A stretch of 11,577 nt of DNA from CAIOHW01 sp046317855. Lineage in GTDB: Bacteria; Bdellovibrionota; UBA1018. Positions 4,768 to 11,577 of this stretch are shown in pieces (the stretch's first letter is position 1; every line of letters starts with the position of its first letter). A program made the position numbers and the translations under genes. The stretch covers positions 1 through 11,577 of the forward strand of contig JBKCVM010000146.1 of NCBI GenBank assembly GCA_046317855.1, given 5' to 3'. The notes below the pieces were generated by a model, which saw nothing but the letters and a program-made list of their open reading frames with translations, made no database searches and had not been told where the DNA came from.

Positions 4768-6223
4768 GTCGCTCTTGAACTACATCGGCGGTGAGTTTGT
4801 TGCCGCCCAGTCTGCAAAGCGGATCCAAAAATTTTCGCCCATCACGGGCGAGCTTGCACTCACGCTTCCTGACTCAGGCTCCGACGACATTGATGCTGCA
4901 GTAAAGGCGGCCAAAGAGGCCTTTGGCGGATGGTCACGCCTCTCCCCGCGCGAGCGAGCGGAGTGGCTCAAAAAATTGGCGGCCGCCATCCGCGAGCGCA
5001 CTGAGGGGCTGGCGTTTGCCGAGAGTGTCGACAGCGGAAAGCCCATCAGCACTTCGCGCTCGGTCGACATTCCGCGAAGCGCGCTCAATTTTGAGTTTTT
5101 TGCCGAAGCCATCACTCAGTTTTCAAGCGAGTCGCACGCCACGCAAGAGGGAGTCATCAACTACACCCTCCGCCAGCCTCTCGGAGTGGTGGGCTGTATC
5201 TCTCCGTGGAACCTCCCGCTCTATCTTTTGAGCTGGAAGATCGCACCGGCGCTTGCCGCCGGAAATACGGTCGTGGCCAAGCCCTCGGAGGTCACGCCAC
5301 TCACAGCTTGGCAGCTTTCAAAAATCTGCGATGAGATCGGCTTTCCCAAGGGCGTGCTCAATATCGTGCACGGACTGGGTGCCAGCGCGGGTGCTGCGCT
5401 CGTGAGCCATCCGGGCATCAAGGCAGTGTCGTTTACTGGAAGCACCCGTACCGGAGCCGATATTGCGCGCGCCGTGGCTCCGCAGTTCAAGAAGGTGTCG
5501 CTCGAGATGGGGGGCAAGAACGCTACGATCGTCTTTGCCGATTGCGACTTTGAGCGCACGGCGGATGAGGTGGTGCGTGCCGCGTTTTCGAACCAGGGGC
5601 AGATCTGCCTTTGCGGATCACGCATCTTGGTTGAGCGCCCTATTTACGAACGTTTTAAACAGGCGCTCGTGGGCCGGATCAGGGCGCTTAAGCAGGGAAA
5701 TCCGCTTGAGGATTCTACCCAGCAGGGCGCAGTTGTTTCGAAAGAACATTTTCAAAAGATCATGGCGGCGCTCGAGCGCGCGCGCGCCGAGGGCGGAAAG
5801 TTTGTCATCGGCGGAAGGCAGGCACAGCTCGAAGGACCGCTCGCGGGCGGCAACTTCATCGAGCCTACGCTTATTGAGGGGCTTTCGGCCTCCTGCCAGA
5901 CCAATCAAGAAGAGATCTTTGGGCCCGTGGCCACTCTCATTGCGTTTGATACGGAGGCTGAGGCGCTTGAGATCGCAAACTCCGTGCGCTACGGCCTGGC
6001 CACGAGCGTCTGGACGAGTGATGGATCCCGCGCCCACCGTGTGGCTGCAAGGCTTGAGAGCGGCATTGTGTGGGTCAACTGCTGGATGCTCCGCGATCTG
6101 CGCACCCCGTTTGGTGGCGTCAAGGATTCGGGCGTCGGGCGCGAAGGGGGCCTTGAGGCCCTGCGCTTTTTCACCGAGCCCAAGAACGTGTGCATCCAGT
6201 TTCAAACCGAGGTGACGAAATGA
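4760..6223 (+). CDS. amnC: 2-aminomuconate 6-semialdehyde dehydrogenase (ALDH superfamily)
   Basis: A 487-residue NAD-dependent aldehyde dehydrogenase expected to oxidise 2-aminomuconate 6-semialdehyde, the product of the decarboxylase two genes downstream, to 2-aminomuconate. All ALDH catalytic elements are present: Asn151 in PWNLPL, FTGSTRTG (225-232), the general base Glu249 in LEMGG, nucleophile Cys283 in GQICLCGS, and EEIFGPV. VNCWMLRDLRTPFGG near the C-terminus, with Arg445, and DIPRS, with Arg106, match the two arginines that bind the substrate carboxylates in bacterial AMSDH and human ALDH8A1. ATG 4760 is chosen over an in-frame ATG at 4685 because AGGGAG lies 8 nt upstream and the protein then begins at the normal ALDH N-terminus. 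It overlaps kynB by 8 nt and amnD by 4 nt. Close relatives act on 2-hydroxymuconate semialdehyde, but the neighbours make the amino compound far more likely. Confidence 0.92.
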   Translation: MAESLLNYIGGEFVAAQSAKRIQKFSPITGELALTLPDSGSDDIDAAVKAAKEAFGGWSRLSPRERAEWLKKLAAAIRERTEGLAFAESVDSGKPISTSRSVDIPRSALNFEFFAEAITQFSSESHATQEGVINYTLRQPLGVVGCISPWNLPLYLLSWKIAPALAAGNTVVAKPSEVTPLTAWQLSKICDEIGFPKGVLNIVHGLGASAGAALVSHPGIKAVSFTGSTRTGADIARAVAPQFKKVSLEMGGKNATIVFADCDFERTADEVVRAAFSNQGQICLCGSRILVERPIYERFKQALVGRIRALKQGNPLEDSTQQGAVVSKEHFQKIMAALERARAEGGKFVIGGRQAQLEGPLAGGNFIEPTLIEGLSASCQTNQEEIFGPVATLIAFDTEAEALEIANSVRYGLATSVWTSDGSRAHRVAARLESGIVWVNCWMLRDLRTPFGGVKDSGVGREGGLEALRFFTEPKNVCIQFQTEVTK

Positions 6224-6648
6224 GCGACGGAGTCCACTCATCGAAGGCCGCAGAGCCCGTTGGAAAGTTTCCGCACGCCAAGCGCGTGGGCAACCTGCTT
6301 TTCATTTCAGGAATCGGCCCGCGTGAGCGGGGAACGAAGAAGATTCCGGGGGTCGAACTTTCTGCCGATGGAACGGTGGCTTCGTATGACATCGAAACCC
6401 AGGTGCATTCCGTATTCAGAAATGTCCGGCTCATTCTTGAAGAGGTGGGCCTGGGACTTTCGGACCTGGTCGATGTGCAGGTGTTTTTGACCGACATGAA
6501 AAAAGATTTTCCGGTGATGAACCGCCTCTGGGCCGAGTACTTTCCGCAGTCGGCACCCTGCCGAACAACAGTGGAGGTGGGCGCGCTACCAACACCGATC
6601 GCGGTCGAGCTCAAGTGCATTGCAGTGTTTGGAGAAGGCAAGGCGTGA
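6220..6648 (+). CDS. amnD: 2-aminomuconate deaminase (RidA/YjgF superfamily)
   Basis: A 142-residue RidA-fold protein expected to hydrolyse 2-aminomuconate to 4-oxalocrotonate (2-oxohex-3-enedioate) and ammonia. The length equals that of the characterised Pseudomonas AmnD as I recall it. Family marks are GNLLFISGIGPRERG (residues 24-38), the NVRLILEEVG helix, DVQVFLTDM, and the ligand-binding Arg115 in PCRTTVEV, followed by Glu130 in PIAVELKC. General RidA proteins are about 125-130 residues; the longer N-terminus and the GPRERGTKKIPG loop point to the deaminase branch. Start ATG 6220 gives a 4-nt ATGA overlap with amnC and has GAGGTG 6 nt upstream. Its position between the dehydrogenase that makes its substrate and the dioxygenase supports the deaminase call over a generic imine-detoxifying RidA. 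Confidence 0.9.
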   Translation: MSDGVHSSKAAEPVGKFPHAKRVGNLLFISGIGPRERGTKKIPGVELSADGTVASYDIETQVHSVFRNVRLILEEVGLGLSDLVDVQVFLTDMKKDFPVMNRLWAEYFPQSAPCRTTVEVGALPTPIAVELKCIAVFGEGKA

Positions 6649-7142
6649 AGCCCATCAACTTTAAAAAGTGGATCGACGAGAACCGCCATCTACTCAAGCC
6701 CCCGGTTGGCAACCAGCAGATCTGGCTCGATCGCGAATTCATGATCACTGTGGTGGGCGGCCCTAACTCCCGCAATGACTTCCACATCAACGAGGGCGAA
6801 GAGTTTTTTTATCAGGTCGAAGGCGACATCAACCTCCAGATGCTTGAGGGCGGCAAGCCCGTGGACTTTCCGATCCGTGAGGGCGAGATTTTTTTGCTTC
6901 CTCCGAATGTGCCGCATTCGCCCCAGCGACCCGCGGGTACCGTAGGTCTTGTGATCGAGCGCAAGCGACTTGCGCACGAAATCGATACTTTTTTGTGGGT
7001 GTGTCGCCAGTGCTCGCGCGAGCTGTGGCGAAAGTCCGTGCACTTGCACGACATCGTGAAGGACCTGCCTCCAGTGTTTGCCGAGTACAAGGGCAACCCG
7101 GAGCACCGGCGCTGCAAAGACTGCGGGACCCTCAATGATTGA
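6645..7142 (+). CDS. nbaC: 3-hydroxyanthranilate 3,4-dioxygenase
   Basis: A 165-residue cupin that opens the ring of 3-hydroxyanthranilate with O2 to give 2-amino-3-carboxymuconate semialdehyde (ACMS). The iron-binding triad is visible as His47, Glu53 and His91, and the substrate-binding residues Arg43, Arg95 and Glu105 are in the expected places. The C-terminus carries the second metal site of bacterial enzymes, a rubredoxin-like pair CRQC (120-123) and CKDC (157-160); vertebrate enzymes lack it. The start is GTG 6645, sharing GTGA with the amnD stop (4-nt overlap), with GGAG about 10 nt upstream. It gives MKPINFKKWI, the normal start of the family. It overlaps nbaD by 8 nt. The unstable product ACMS cyclises spontaneously to quinolinate unless the next enzyme removes it, so coupled expression with the decarboxylase makes sense. 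Confidence 0.95.
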   Translation: MKPINFKKWIDENRHLLKPPVGNQQIWLDREFMITVVGGPNSRNDFHINEGEEFFYQVEGDINLQMLEGGKPVDFPIREGEIFLLPPNVPHSPQRPAGTVGLVIERKRLAHEIDTFLWVCRQCSRELWRKSVHLHDIVKDLPPVFAEYKGNPEHRRCKDCGTLND

Positions 7143-8145
7143 CATCCACACGCACATCCTCCCGGAGAAGCTTCCGCGCTGGAAGGACCGGTTTGGTTAC
7201 GGTGGGTTCATCGAGCTCGACCACCATGCGCCCTGCCGCGCGCGCATGCTGCGGGATGATGGAAAGTTTTTCAGGGAGATCGAAAGCAACTGCTGGGACG
7301 CGGGCGCGCGCCTGAAGGATTGCGACTCCCACGGGGTTTCGTGCCAGGTGCTCTCCACGGTGCCCGTGATGTTCAGCTACTGGGCCAAGCCCCAGCATGC
7401 GTGGGATCTTTCGCGTTACCTCAATGACCATATTGCCGGGGTGGTGAGCGCCCATCCCGGAAGGTTCGAGGGGCTTGCGACCCTGCCGATGCAGGATCCG
7501 GAGCTTGCCATCCGTGAGTTGGAGCGCGCGGTAGGCGAGCTTGGGCTCAAGGGGATTGAAATCGCTACCCATATTAAGGGCGACGGGTTTGACTGGAACC
7601 TCGATGAGGCTCCGGTGCTCGAAGTGTTTGCAGCAGCTGAGCGCCTGGGGGCATGCGTGTTCGTTCATCCATGGGACATGATGGGCGAGGCATCGATGCC
7701 GCGCTATTGGCTCCCCTGGCTGGTGGGGATGCCGGCCGAGGTTTCGCGCGCAATTTGCTCGATGATTTTTGGCGGAGTGTTTGAGCGCTTTCCGCGGCTT
7801 CGAGTCGCATTTGCCCATGGGGGCGGGGCTTTTCCGTCCACGCTGGGAAGGATCCAGCATGGCTTTGAGTCGCGCCCGGACCTGTGCGCGGTCAATACTC
7901 GTAAGTCACCTCGCGATCAGCGCCATTCGTTTTATCTCGACACGCTCGTGCATGATCCCGCGGTGCTGGCCAGTCTTGTCGAGTTGTTCGGCGCGGAGCG
8001 GCTTGCGGTGGGGACGGACTATCCGTTTCCGTTGGGAGAGAATGTTCCGGGTTCTATCGTGCGCTCGCTGCCCGGGCTGACCCAACCGGAGCGGGAGCGC
8101 CTGCTCTCGGGCACGGCGCGTGAGTGGCTCGAAGGAAAGCGATAG
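7135..8145 (+). CDS. nbaD: 2-amino-3-carboxymuconate-6-semialdehyde decarboxylase (ACMSD)
   Basis: A 336-residue amidohydrolase-fold decarboxylase converting ACMS to 2-aminomuconate 6-semialdehyde and CO2, diverting flux away from quinolinate and NAD. The zinc ligands seen in Pseudomonas ACMSD are all here: His5 and His7 (DIHTH), His178 (FVHPWD), His228 (FAHGGG) and Asp295 (GTDYPFP). The substrate-binding arginines are at Arg47 (FFREIE) and Arg239 (LGRI). Length matches the family, about 330-336. ATG 7135 is chosen because MIDIHTH is the standard N-terminus; it overlaps nbaC by 8 nt, with only a weak GGGA upstream, so translation probably depends on coupling. The gene ends 8 nt before kynU. 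Confidence 0.96.
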   Translation: MIDIHTHILPEKLPRWKDRFGYGGFIELDHHAPCRARMLRDDGKFFREIESNCWDAGARLKDCDSHGVSCQVLSTVPVMFSYWAKPQHAWDLSRYLNDHIAGVVSAHPGRFEGLATLPMQDPELAIRELERAVGELGLKGIEIATHIKGDGFDWNLDEAPVLEVFAAAERLGACVFVHPWDMMGEASMPRYWLPWLVGMPAEVSRAICSMIFGGVFERFPRLRVAFAHGGGAFPSTLGRIQHGFESRPDLCAVNTRKSPRDQRHSFYLDTLVHDPAVLASLVELFGAERLAVGTDYPFPLGENVPGSIVRSLPGLTQPERERLLSGTAREWLEGKR

Positions 8146-8153
8146 AGAAGGCG

Positions 8154-9422
8154 ATGACCCAGTTTATGACGAAACCTGCGGCAACCACTGGATTTGAAAC
8201 TCCGCGAGAGGAGTTTTTGTTTCCAAAGACTCCTTCCGGCTCGGACTACCTGTACTTTGCCGGAAATTCACTGGGGCTCCAGCCTCGCAAGGCCAGGCAG
8301 TACATTGAAGAGGAGCTCGAGGATTGGGCGAGGCTTGGAGTCGAAGGCCATCTCAAGGCAAGGCATCCCTGGCTGCCGTATCATGAGTTTTTGACCGAGA
8401 GCCTGGCCAGGCTCGTGGGTGCCAAGTCCACCGAAGTGGTGGCCATGAATACGCTGAGCGTGAACCTGCACCTGATGATGGTGTCGTTCTATCGGCCCAC
8501 GAAAACCCGCTACAAGATCCTGATTGAGGGTGGTGCGTTTCCGTCGGACCAGTACGCGGTCGCCTCGCAGGCGCGCTTTCACGCGGGAGCGCAGGGATTT
8601 GATGCTGCGTCTACGATCGTGGAGCTCAAGCCGCGTGCGGGTGAAGACGCTCTCAGGCCTGAGGACATTTTGGCCACGATCCATGCCCACCGCGATTCGC
8701 TTGCGCTGGTGATGCTGGGCAATACGAATTACCTGACCGGCCAGTGTTTTGATGTGGCGGCGATCACTCGCGCTGCCCATGCAGCGGGTGCCTTCTGCGG
8801 CTGGGACCTGGCCCATGGGGCCGGGAGCCTTGAGTTCAAGCTCAACGAGTGGGGCCCTGATTTTGCCGTTTGGTGTTCGTACAAGTACCTCAACAGCGGT
8901 CCGGGAGCCCTTGGGGGGTGCTTTGTGCATGAGCGCCACCATGGCGACTCCTCGATTCCGCGGTTCGAGGGCTGGTGGGGCCATGACAAGGCCACGCGCT
9001 TCAAGATGGGCCCCAGGTTCGAGCCCATTCGCAGCGCAGAGGCGTGGCAGCTCAGTAACCCGCCCATTTTTCAGCTCGCAGCAATGCGTGCCTCGCTTGA
9101 GATCTTTGACCGCTACGGAATGGCTGCACTCAGGCGGCAGAGCCTTGCGCTCACCTCGCGGCTTGCCGAGGGCGTGCGGCAGATTGCGGGCCTCAAGATC
9201 GTGACGCCTCTCGAGGAGTCGAGTCGCGGGGGTCATCTTTCGATTCGTGTGCCGGGATCGCACCGCGATTGGGTGCTCGAGCTCGAGAAACTCGGCGTGA
9301 TCGCTGACGGCCGGGAGCCCGACATCATCCGGCTTGCGCCGACCGCCCTCTATACGACTCTTGCGGACGTGGAACGCCTGGTGGAGTGTGTCGCGCATTG
9401 CGCGCGCAAGGTGGGGTCATGA
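8154..9422 (+). CDS. kynU: Kynureninase
   Basis: A 422-residue PLP enzyme (aminotransferase class V fold) that cleaves 3-hydroxykynurenine to 3-hydroxyanthranilate and alanine, and can also cleave kynurenine to anthranilate. The Schiff-base lysine is Lys244 in CSYKYLNSGPG. FPSD (129-132), GWDLAHGAG (216-224, cofactor-binding Asp218 and His221), FAGNSLGLQP and GWWGH (273-277) are all family marks. Length is typical at about 415-420. ATG 8154 lies 8 nt after the nbaD stop. AGAAGG precedes it very closely, so ATG 8166, which would drop MTQF, is also possible. It overlaps kmo by 4 nt. The adjacent kmo and dioxygenase make 3-hydroxykynurenine the likely physiological substrate. Confidence 0.96.
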   Translation: MTQFMTKPAATTGFETPREEFLFPKTPSGSDYLYFAGNSLGLQPRKARQYIEEELEDWARLGVEGHLKARHPWLPYHEFLTESLARLVGAKSTEVVAMNTLSVNLHLMMVSFYRPTKTRYKILIEGGAFPSDQYAVASQARFHAGAQGFDAASTIVELKPRAGEDALRPEDILATIHAHRDSLALVMLGNTNYLTGQCFDVAAITRAAHAAGAFCGWDLAHGAGSLEFKLNEWGPDFAVWCSYKYLNSGPGALGGCFVHERHHGDSSIPRFEGWWGHDKATRFKMGPRFEPIRSAEAWQLSNPPIFQLAAMRASLEIFDRYGMAALRRQSLALTSRLAEGVRQIAGLKIVTPLEESSRGGHLSIRVPGSHRDWVLELEKLGVIADGREPDIIRLAPTALYTTLADVERLVECVAHCARKVGS

Positions 9423-10816
9423 GCCGGGGGGGTGCTCGTCAGATCACGCTTGCAGGCGGAGGGCTCGTGGGTTCGCTTCTGGCCACGGGGCTTGCGCGGC
9501 GGGGTTTTGAAGTCGAAGTGCTGGAGCGGCGCCCTGACATGCGAAAAGCCCGCATCTCGGCCGGGCGTTCGATCAACCTTGCCGTGTCGACGCGCGGAAT
9601 CCATGCTCTCAAGCAGCTTGGGCTTGCTGACGAAGTGCTCTCGCGCGGCATTGCGATGCGGGGACGCATGATGCACTCGGTGCGCGGAGAACTCACATTC
9701 CAGCCCTACGGAGTCGAGGACTGGCAGTGCATTTATTCGATTTCGCGGGGCGAACTCAACAAACAGCTTTTGACCGCGGCTGAGCGAACAGGTCGCGTGA
9801 AGGTGGAGTTCGAGAGCAGGCTTAAATCCGCGCGAGTACTCGATGACGGGGTTGAGCTCGAAGTTGAACAGGGCGAGGGAACGCTATCGCGAAAACTCAA
9901 GCGAAACCAGGTCATCGGGACCGATGGCGCTACGTCGGCCCTCAGGACTGCCGTGCTTGCTGCGCGTGGGCAGAGGTGCAGTGAAGAGCTTTTGGATTAC
10001 GGTTACAAGGAGCTCACCATTCCGCCCACTGCCGAGGGTGGCTTTCGGTTTGAGCGTAATGCGCTCCACATTTGGCCGCGCGGAAACTTCATGCTCATTG
10101 CACTCCCCAACTTTGACGGGAGTTTCACGTGCACGCTGTTCCTTCCCTATAAAGGTGAAGTGAGCTTTGAGCGCTTGGCAGATCCCGCTACGGTGAAGAG
10201 TTTTTTCGAAACGCACTTTGCCGATGCGCTTCGGTGGATCGACGACCTGGAGGGGAGCTTTTTTGCCAACCCCACGGGCCACATGGTGACTGTACGCTGC
10301 CCAAGCTGGAATGCGGGCGGGCATGCGCTTTTGATGGGAGATGCCGCGCATGCGATCGTGCCCTTCTTTGGGCAGGGAATGAACTCAGGGTTTGAAGACT
10401 GTACCGAGTTTTTTGCTGCGATGGACCAGGGACTCGAGGGCGAGGCGCTTTTTGCCCGAATGAGCGAGATTCGTGTGGCCAACGCCAATGCGATTGCGCA
10501 GATGGCGATAGAGAACTTTCTGGAGATGCGGGACAAGGTGGGGGACACGCAGTTTTTGCGAGAGAAGGCCCTCGAGAAGCGCCTCCAGATTCGGTATCCG
10601 TTGGAGTACATTTCGCGCTACTCGCTCGTGAGCTTCAGCCGCGTGCCGTACACGATTGCTCTGGAGGCCGGCGTCAGGCAGGCGGAGTTTCTACGCTCGG
10701 TGTGCGCTCCAGGAATGGACCCGGAGAAGATCGACATCGAGGCGCTGGCGTCGCGTATTCGGAACGAAATTGCACCCGTGACACGAACTGATTTGCCGGA
10801 GGGGCTCAAGCCATGA
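9419..10816 (+). CDS. kmo: Kynurenine 3-monooxygenase
   Basis: A 465-residue FAD-dependent aromatic hydroxylase using NADPH and O2 to make 3-hydroxykynurenine. The Rossmann motif GGGLVG (13-18), the GRSINLAVSTRG stretch (49-60) and the FAD-binding GDAAHAIVPFFGQGMNSGFE (307-326) are diagnostic. Residues equivalent to those binding kynurenine in the Pseudomonas fluorescens enzyme appear as Arg83, Tyr97, Asn366 and Tyr401. Length agrees with bacterial KMO, about 460. ATG 9419 shares ATGA with the kynU stop and has AAGGTGGGG just upstream. No C-terminal membrane anchor of the eukaryotic type is evident, so it should be cytoplasmic. It overlaps the SDR gene by 4 nt. Confidence 0.96.
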   Translation: MSRGGARQITLAGGGLVGSLLATGLARRGFEVEVLERRPDMRKARISAGRSINLAVSTRGIHALKQLGLADEVLSRGIAMRGRMMHSVRGELTFQPYGVEDWQCIYSISRGELNKQLLTAAERTGRVKVEFESRLKSARVLDDGVELEVEQGEGTLSRKLKRNQVIGTDGATSALRTAVLAARGQRCSEELLDYGYKELTIPPTAEGGFRFERNALHIWPRGNFMLIALPNFDGSFTCTLFLPYKGEVSFERLADPATVKSFFETHFADALRWIDDLEGSFFANPTGHMVTVRCPSWNAGGHALLMGDAAHAIVPFFGQGMNSGFEDCTEFFAAMDQGLEGEALFARMSEIRVANANAIAQMAIENFLEMRDKVGDTQFLREKALEKRLQIRYPLEYISRYSLVSFSRVPYTIALEAGVRQAEFLRSVCAPGMDPEKIDIEALASRIRNEIAPVTRTDLPEGLKP

Positions 10817-11550
10817 ATTTTGGGATCAATGGAAAGCGCGCGCTCGTGCAGGGCGCATCAAGCGGACTGGGTTTTGCGATTGCTCGCACCCTGATTGCCG
10901 AGGGCGTGAAGGTCGCAATCTGTGCGCGCCCAGGCGAGAGGCTGGAGCAGGCCCGGCAGGCACTCAAGGCCGAAGCTGCGATTGGCGCGGATCTTTCAAA
11001 GTCCGGAGAGTCAGCCCGGGTGGTGCGCGAGGCGCAGGCAGCGCTTGGGGGCTTGGATATCTTGATCGTCAACACAGGGGGTCCGCCCAAGGTGGATTTT
11101 TTGCAGGCCTCCGATGCCCAATGGCAGGACGGCGTGGAAAGTCTGTGGATGGGGGCTGTGGGTGCCATGCGCGAGGCGTTGCCGTCGATGATGGAGCGAA
11201 AGTGGGGCCGCATCCTGCTCGTGACTTCTGCCGCGGCAAAAGAGCCGATGCCGGGCCTCACCATTTCAAACGGCCTACGGGCCGGACTTTTGGGCCTCAC
11301 CAAGTCGATCAGTAATGAAGTGGCTCACGCTGGCGTCACGATCAACGCACTCTTGCCAGGGTACACTGATACGGAAAGGTTGCGCGAGCTTGGCATTCCG
11401 GCCGAAAAGATTTCAGCCGCAATTCCAGCCCGTAGGCTGGGTCGCCCTGAGGAATTTGCTGCAACGGCCGTGTTTTTGGCATCACAACCGGCGGCTTACA
11501 TCACGGGTCAGGCGATCGCTGTAGATGGTGGCTTTTTGCGGGGAATCTAA
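10813..11550 (+). CDS. Divergent short-chain dehydrogenase/reductase without the YxxxK motif
   Basis: A 245-residue Rossmann-fold SDR. The dinucleotide motif GASSGLG (14-20), the NTGG version of the NAG motif (87-90), catalytic-loop Ser139 (TSAAAKEP), PGYTDTERL and the C-terminal GQAIAVDGGF are clear. The usual catalytic YxxxK is absent: the aligned segment reads ISNGLRAGLLGLTKS, putting Ser152 where Tyr is expected and Arg156 where Lys is expected. I recall a whole SDR subfamily with NTGGPP and SNxxR in these places, so this is a subfamily trait rather than damage. ATG 10813 shares ATGA with the kmo stop and has GGAGGGG 8 nt upstream, so it belongs to the operon. Its reaction is unknown; a step on a kynurenine-derived carbonyl compound is conceivable but unproven. 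It ends 27 nt before the window edge, with no terminator seen. Confidence 0.85.
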   Translation: MNFGINGKRALVQGASSGLGFAIARTLIAEGVKVAICARPGERLEQARQALKAEAAIGADLSKSGESARVVREAQAALGGLDILIVNTGGPPKVDFLQASDAQWQDGVESLWMGAVGAMREALPSMMERKWGRILLVTSAAAKEPMPGLTISNGLRAGLLGLTKSISNEVAHAGVTINALLPGYTDTERLRELGIPAEKISAAIPARRLGRPEEFAATAVFLASQPAAYITGQAIAVDGGFLRGI

Positions 11551-11577
11551 AGAAACTGCTCCCAGCCACTATGACCT

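Noticed and set aside
5463..6215. Plus-strand 250-codon frame inside the aldehyde dehydrogenase gene
   Set aside because: It is an alternative frame of a gene with complete ALDH motifs; the product is Arg/Ser-rich with no family resemblance.
7132..7860. Minus-strand open frame (242 codons) opposite the ACMSD gene
   Set aside because: It is antisense to a well-supported gene, with no ribosome binding site or recognisable motif; composition is typical of a shadow frame.
8268..9398. Long minus-strand open frame (376 codons) opposite kynU
   Set aside because: It lies wholly antisense to a gene with intact kynureninase motifs; the translation has no recognisable domain and is rich in Arg, His and Pro as expected of a GC-rich antisense frame.
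1..11577. Search for CRISPR arrays, tRNA or rRNA genes and insertion sequences
   Set aside because: No regularly spaced repeats, cloverleaf-like segments, rRNA-like stretches or transposase frames were seen by eye.

Overview
The window carries the greater part of a bacterial route that degrades tryptophan through kynurenine and 3-hydroxyanthranilate. It comes from a GC-rich (roughly 60%) Gram-negative-type genome. A predicted lipoprotein, a Sec-exported protein with a dockerin/EF-hand-like calcium loop and a HEPN/MNT pair would suit a Bdellovibrionota- or Myxococcota-like bacterium, but taxonomy cannot be settled from this sequence alone.

Right part (4090-11550, plus strand): eight genes lie head to tail with overlaps of 4-8 nt and one 8-nt gap. 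The order is kynB, 2-aminomuconate-semialdehyde dehydrogenase (amnC), 2-aminomuconate deaminase (amnD), 3-hydroxyanthranilate 3,4-dioxygenase (nbaC), ACMS decarboxylase (nbaD), kynureninase (kynU), kynurenine 3-monooxygenase (kmo), and a divergent short-chain dehydrogenase (SDR). Together the first seven convert N-formylkynurenine to 4-oxalocrotonate: N-formylkynurenine > kynurenine > 3-hydroxykynurenine > 3-hydroxyanthranilate > ACMS > 2-aminomuconate semialdehyde > 2-aminomuconate > 4-oxalocrotonate. Because the decarboxylase sits directly after the dioxygenase, the operon looks built for catabolism and not for quinolinate/NAD synthesis. Tryptophan 2,3-dioxygenase (kynA) is not in the window.

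Left part (1-3914, minus strand): from the divergent junction leftwards there is a HepT/MntA-like HEPN-MNT pair (3200-3914), a putative lipoprotein broken by one extra base in an 11-nt C tract (1906-2992), and an exported protein of unknown function with dockerin-like loops near each end (269-1843), closed by a strong intrinsic terminator (192-232). At the very left edge, positions 1-142 of the minus strand encode the first 47 residues of a 2-keto-4-pentenoate hydratase / 4-oxalocrotonate decarboxylase family protein. This fits the next step after the operon's last product, so the pathway appears to continue beyond the left edge, separated from the operon by about 4 kb of apparently unrelated genes.

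The points most worth following are the pathway gene at the left edge, the SDR that lacks the usual YxxxK catalytic motif yet is coupled to kmo, the homopolymer frameshift in the lipoprotein, and the palindromes in the two intergenic regions.
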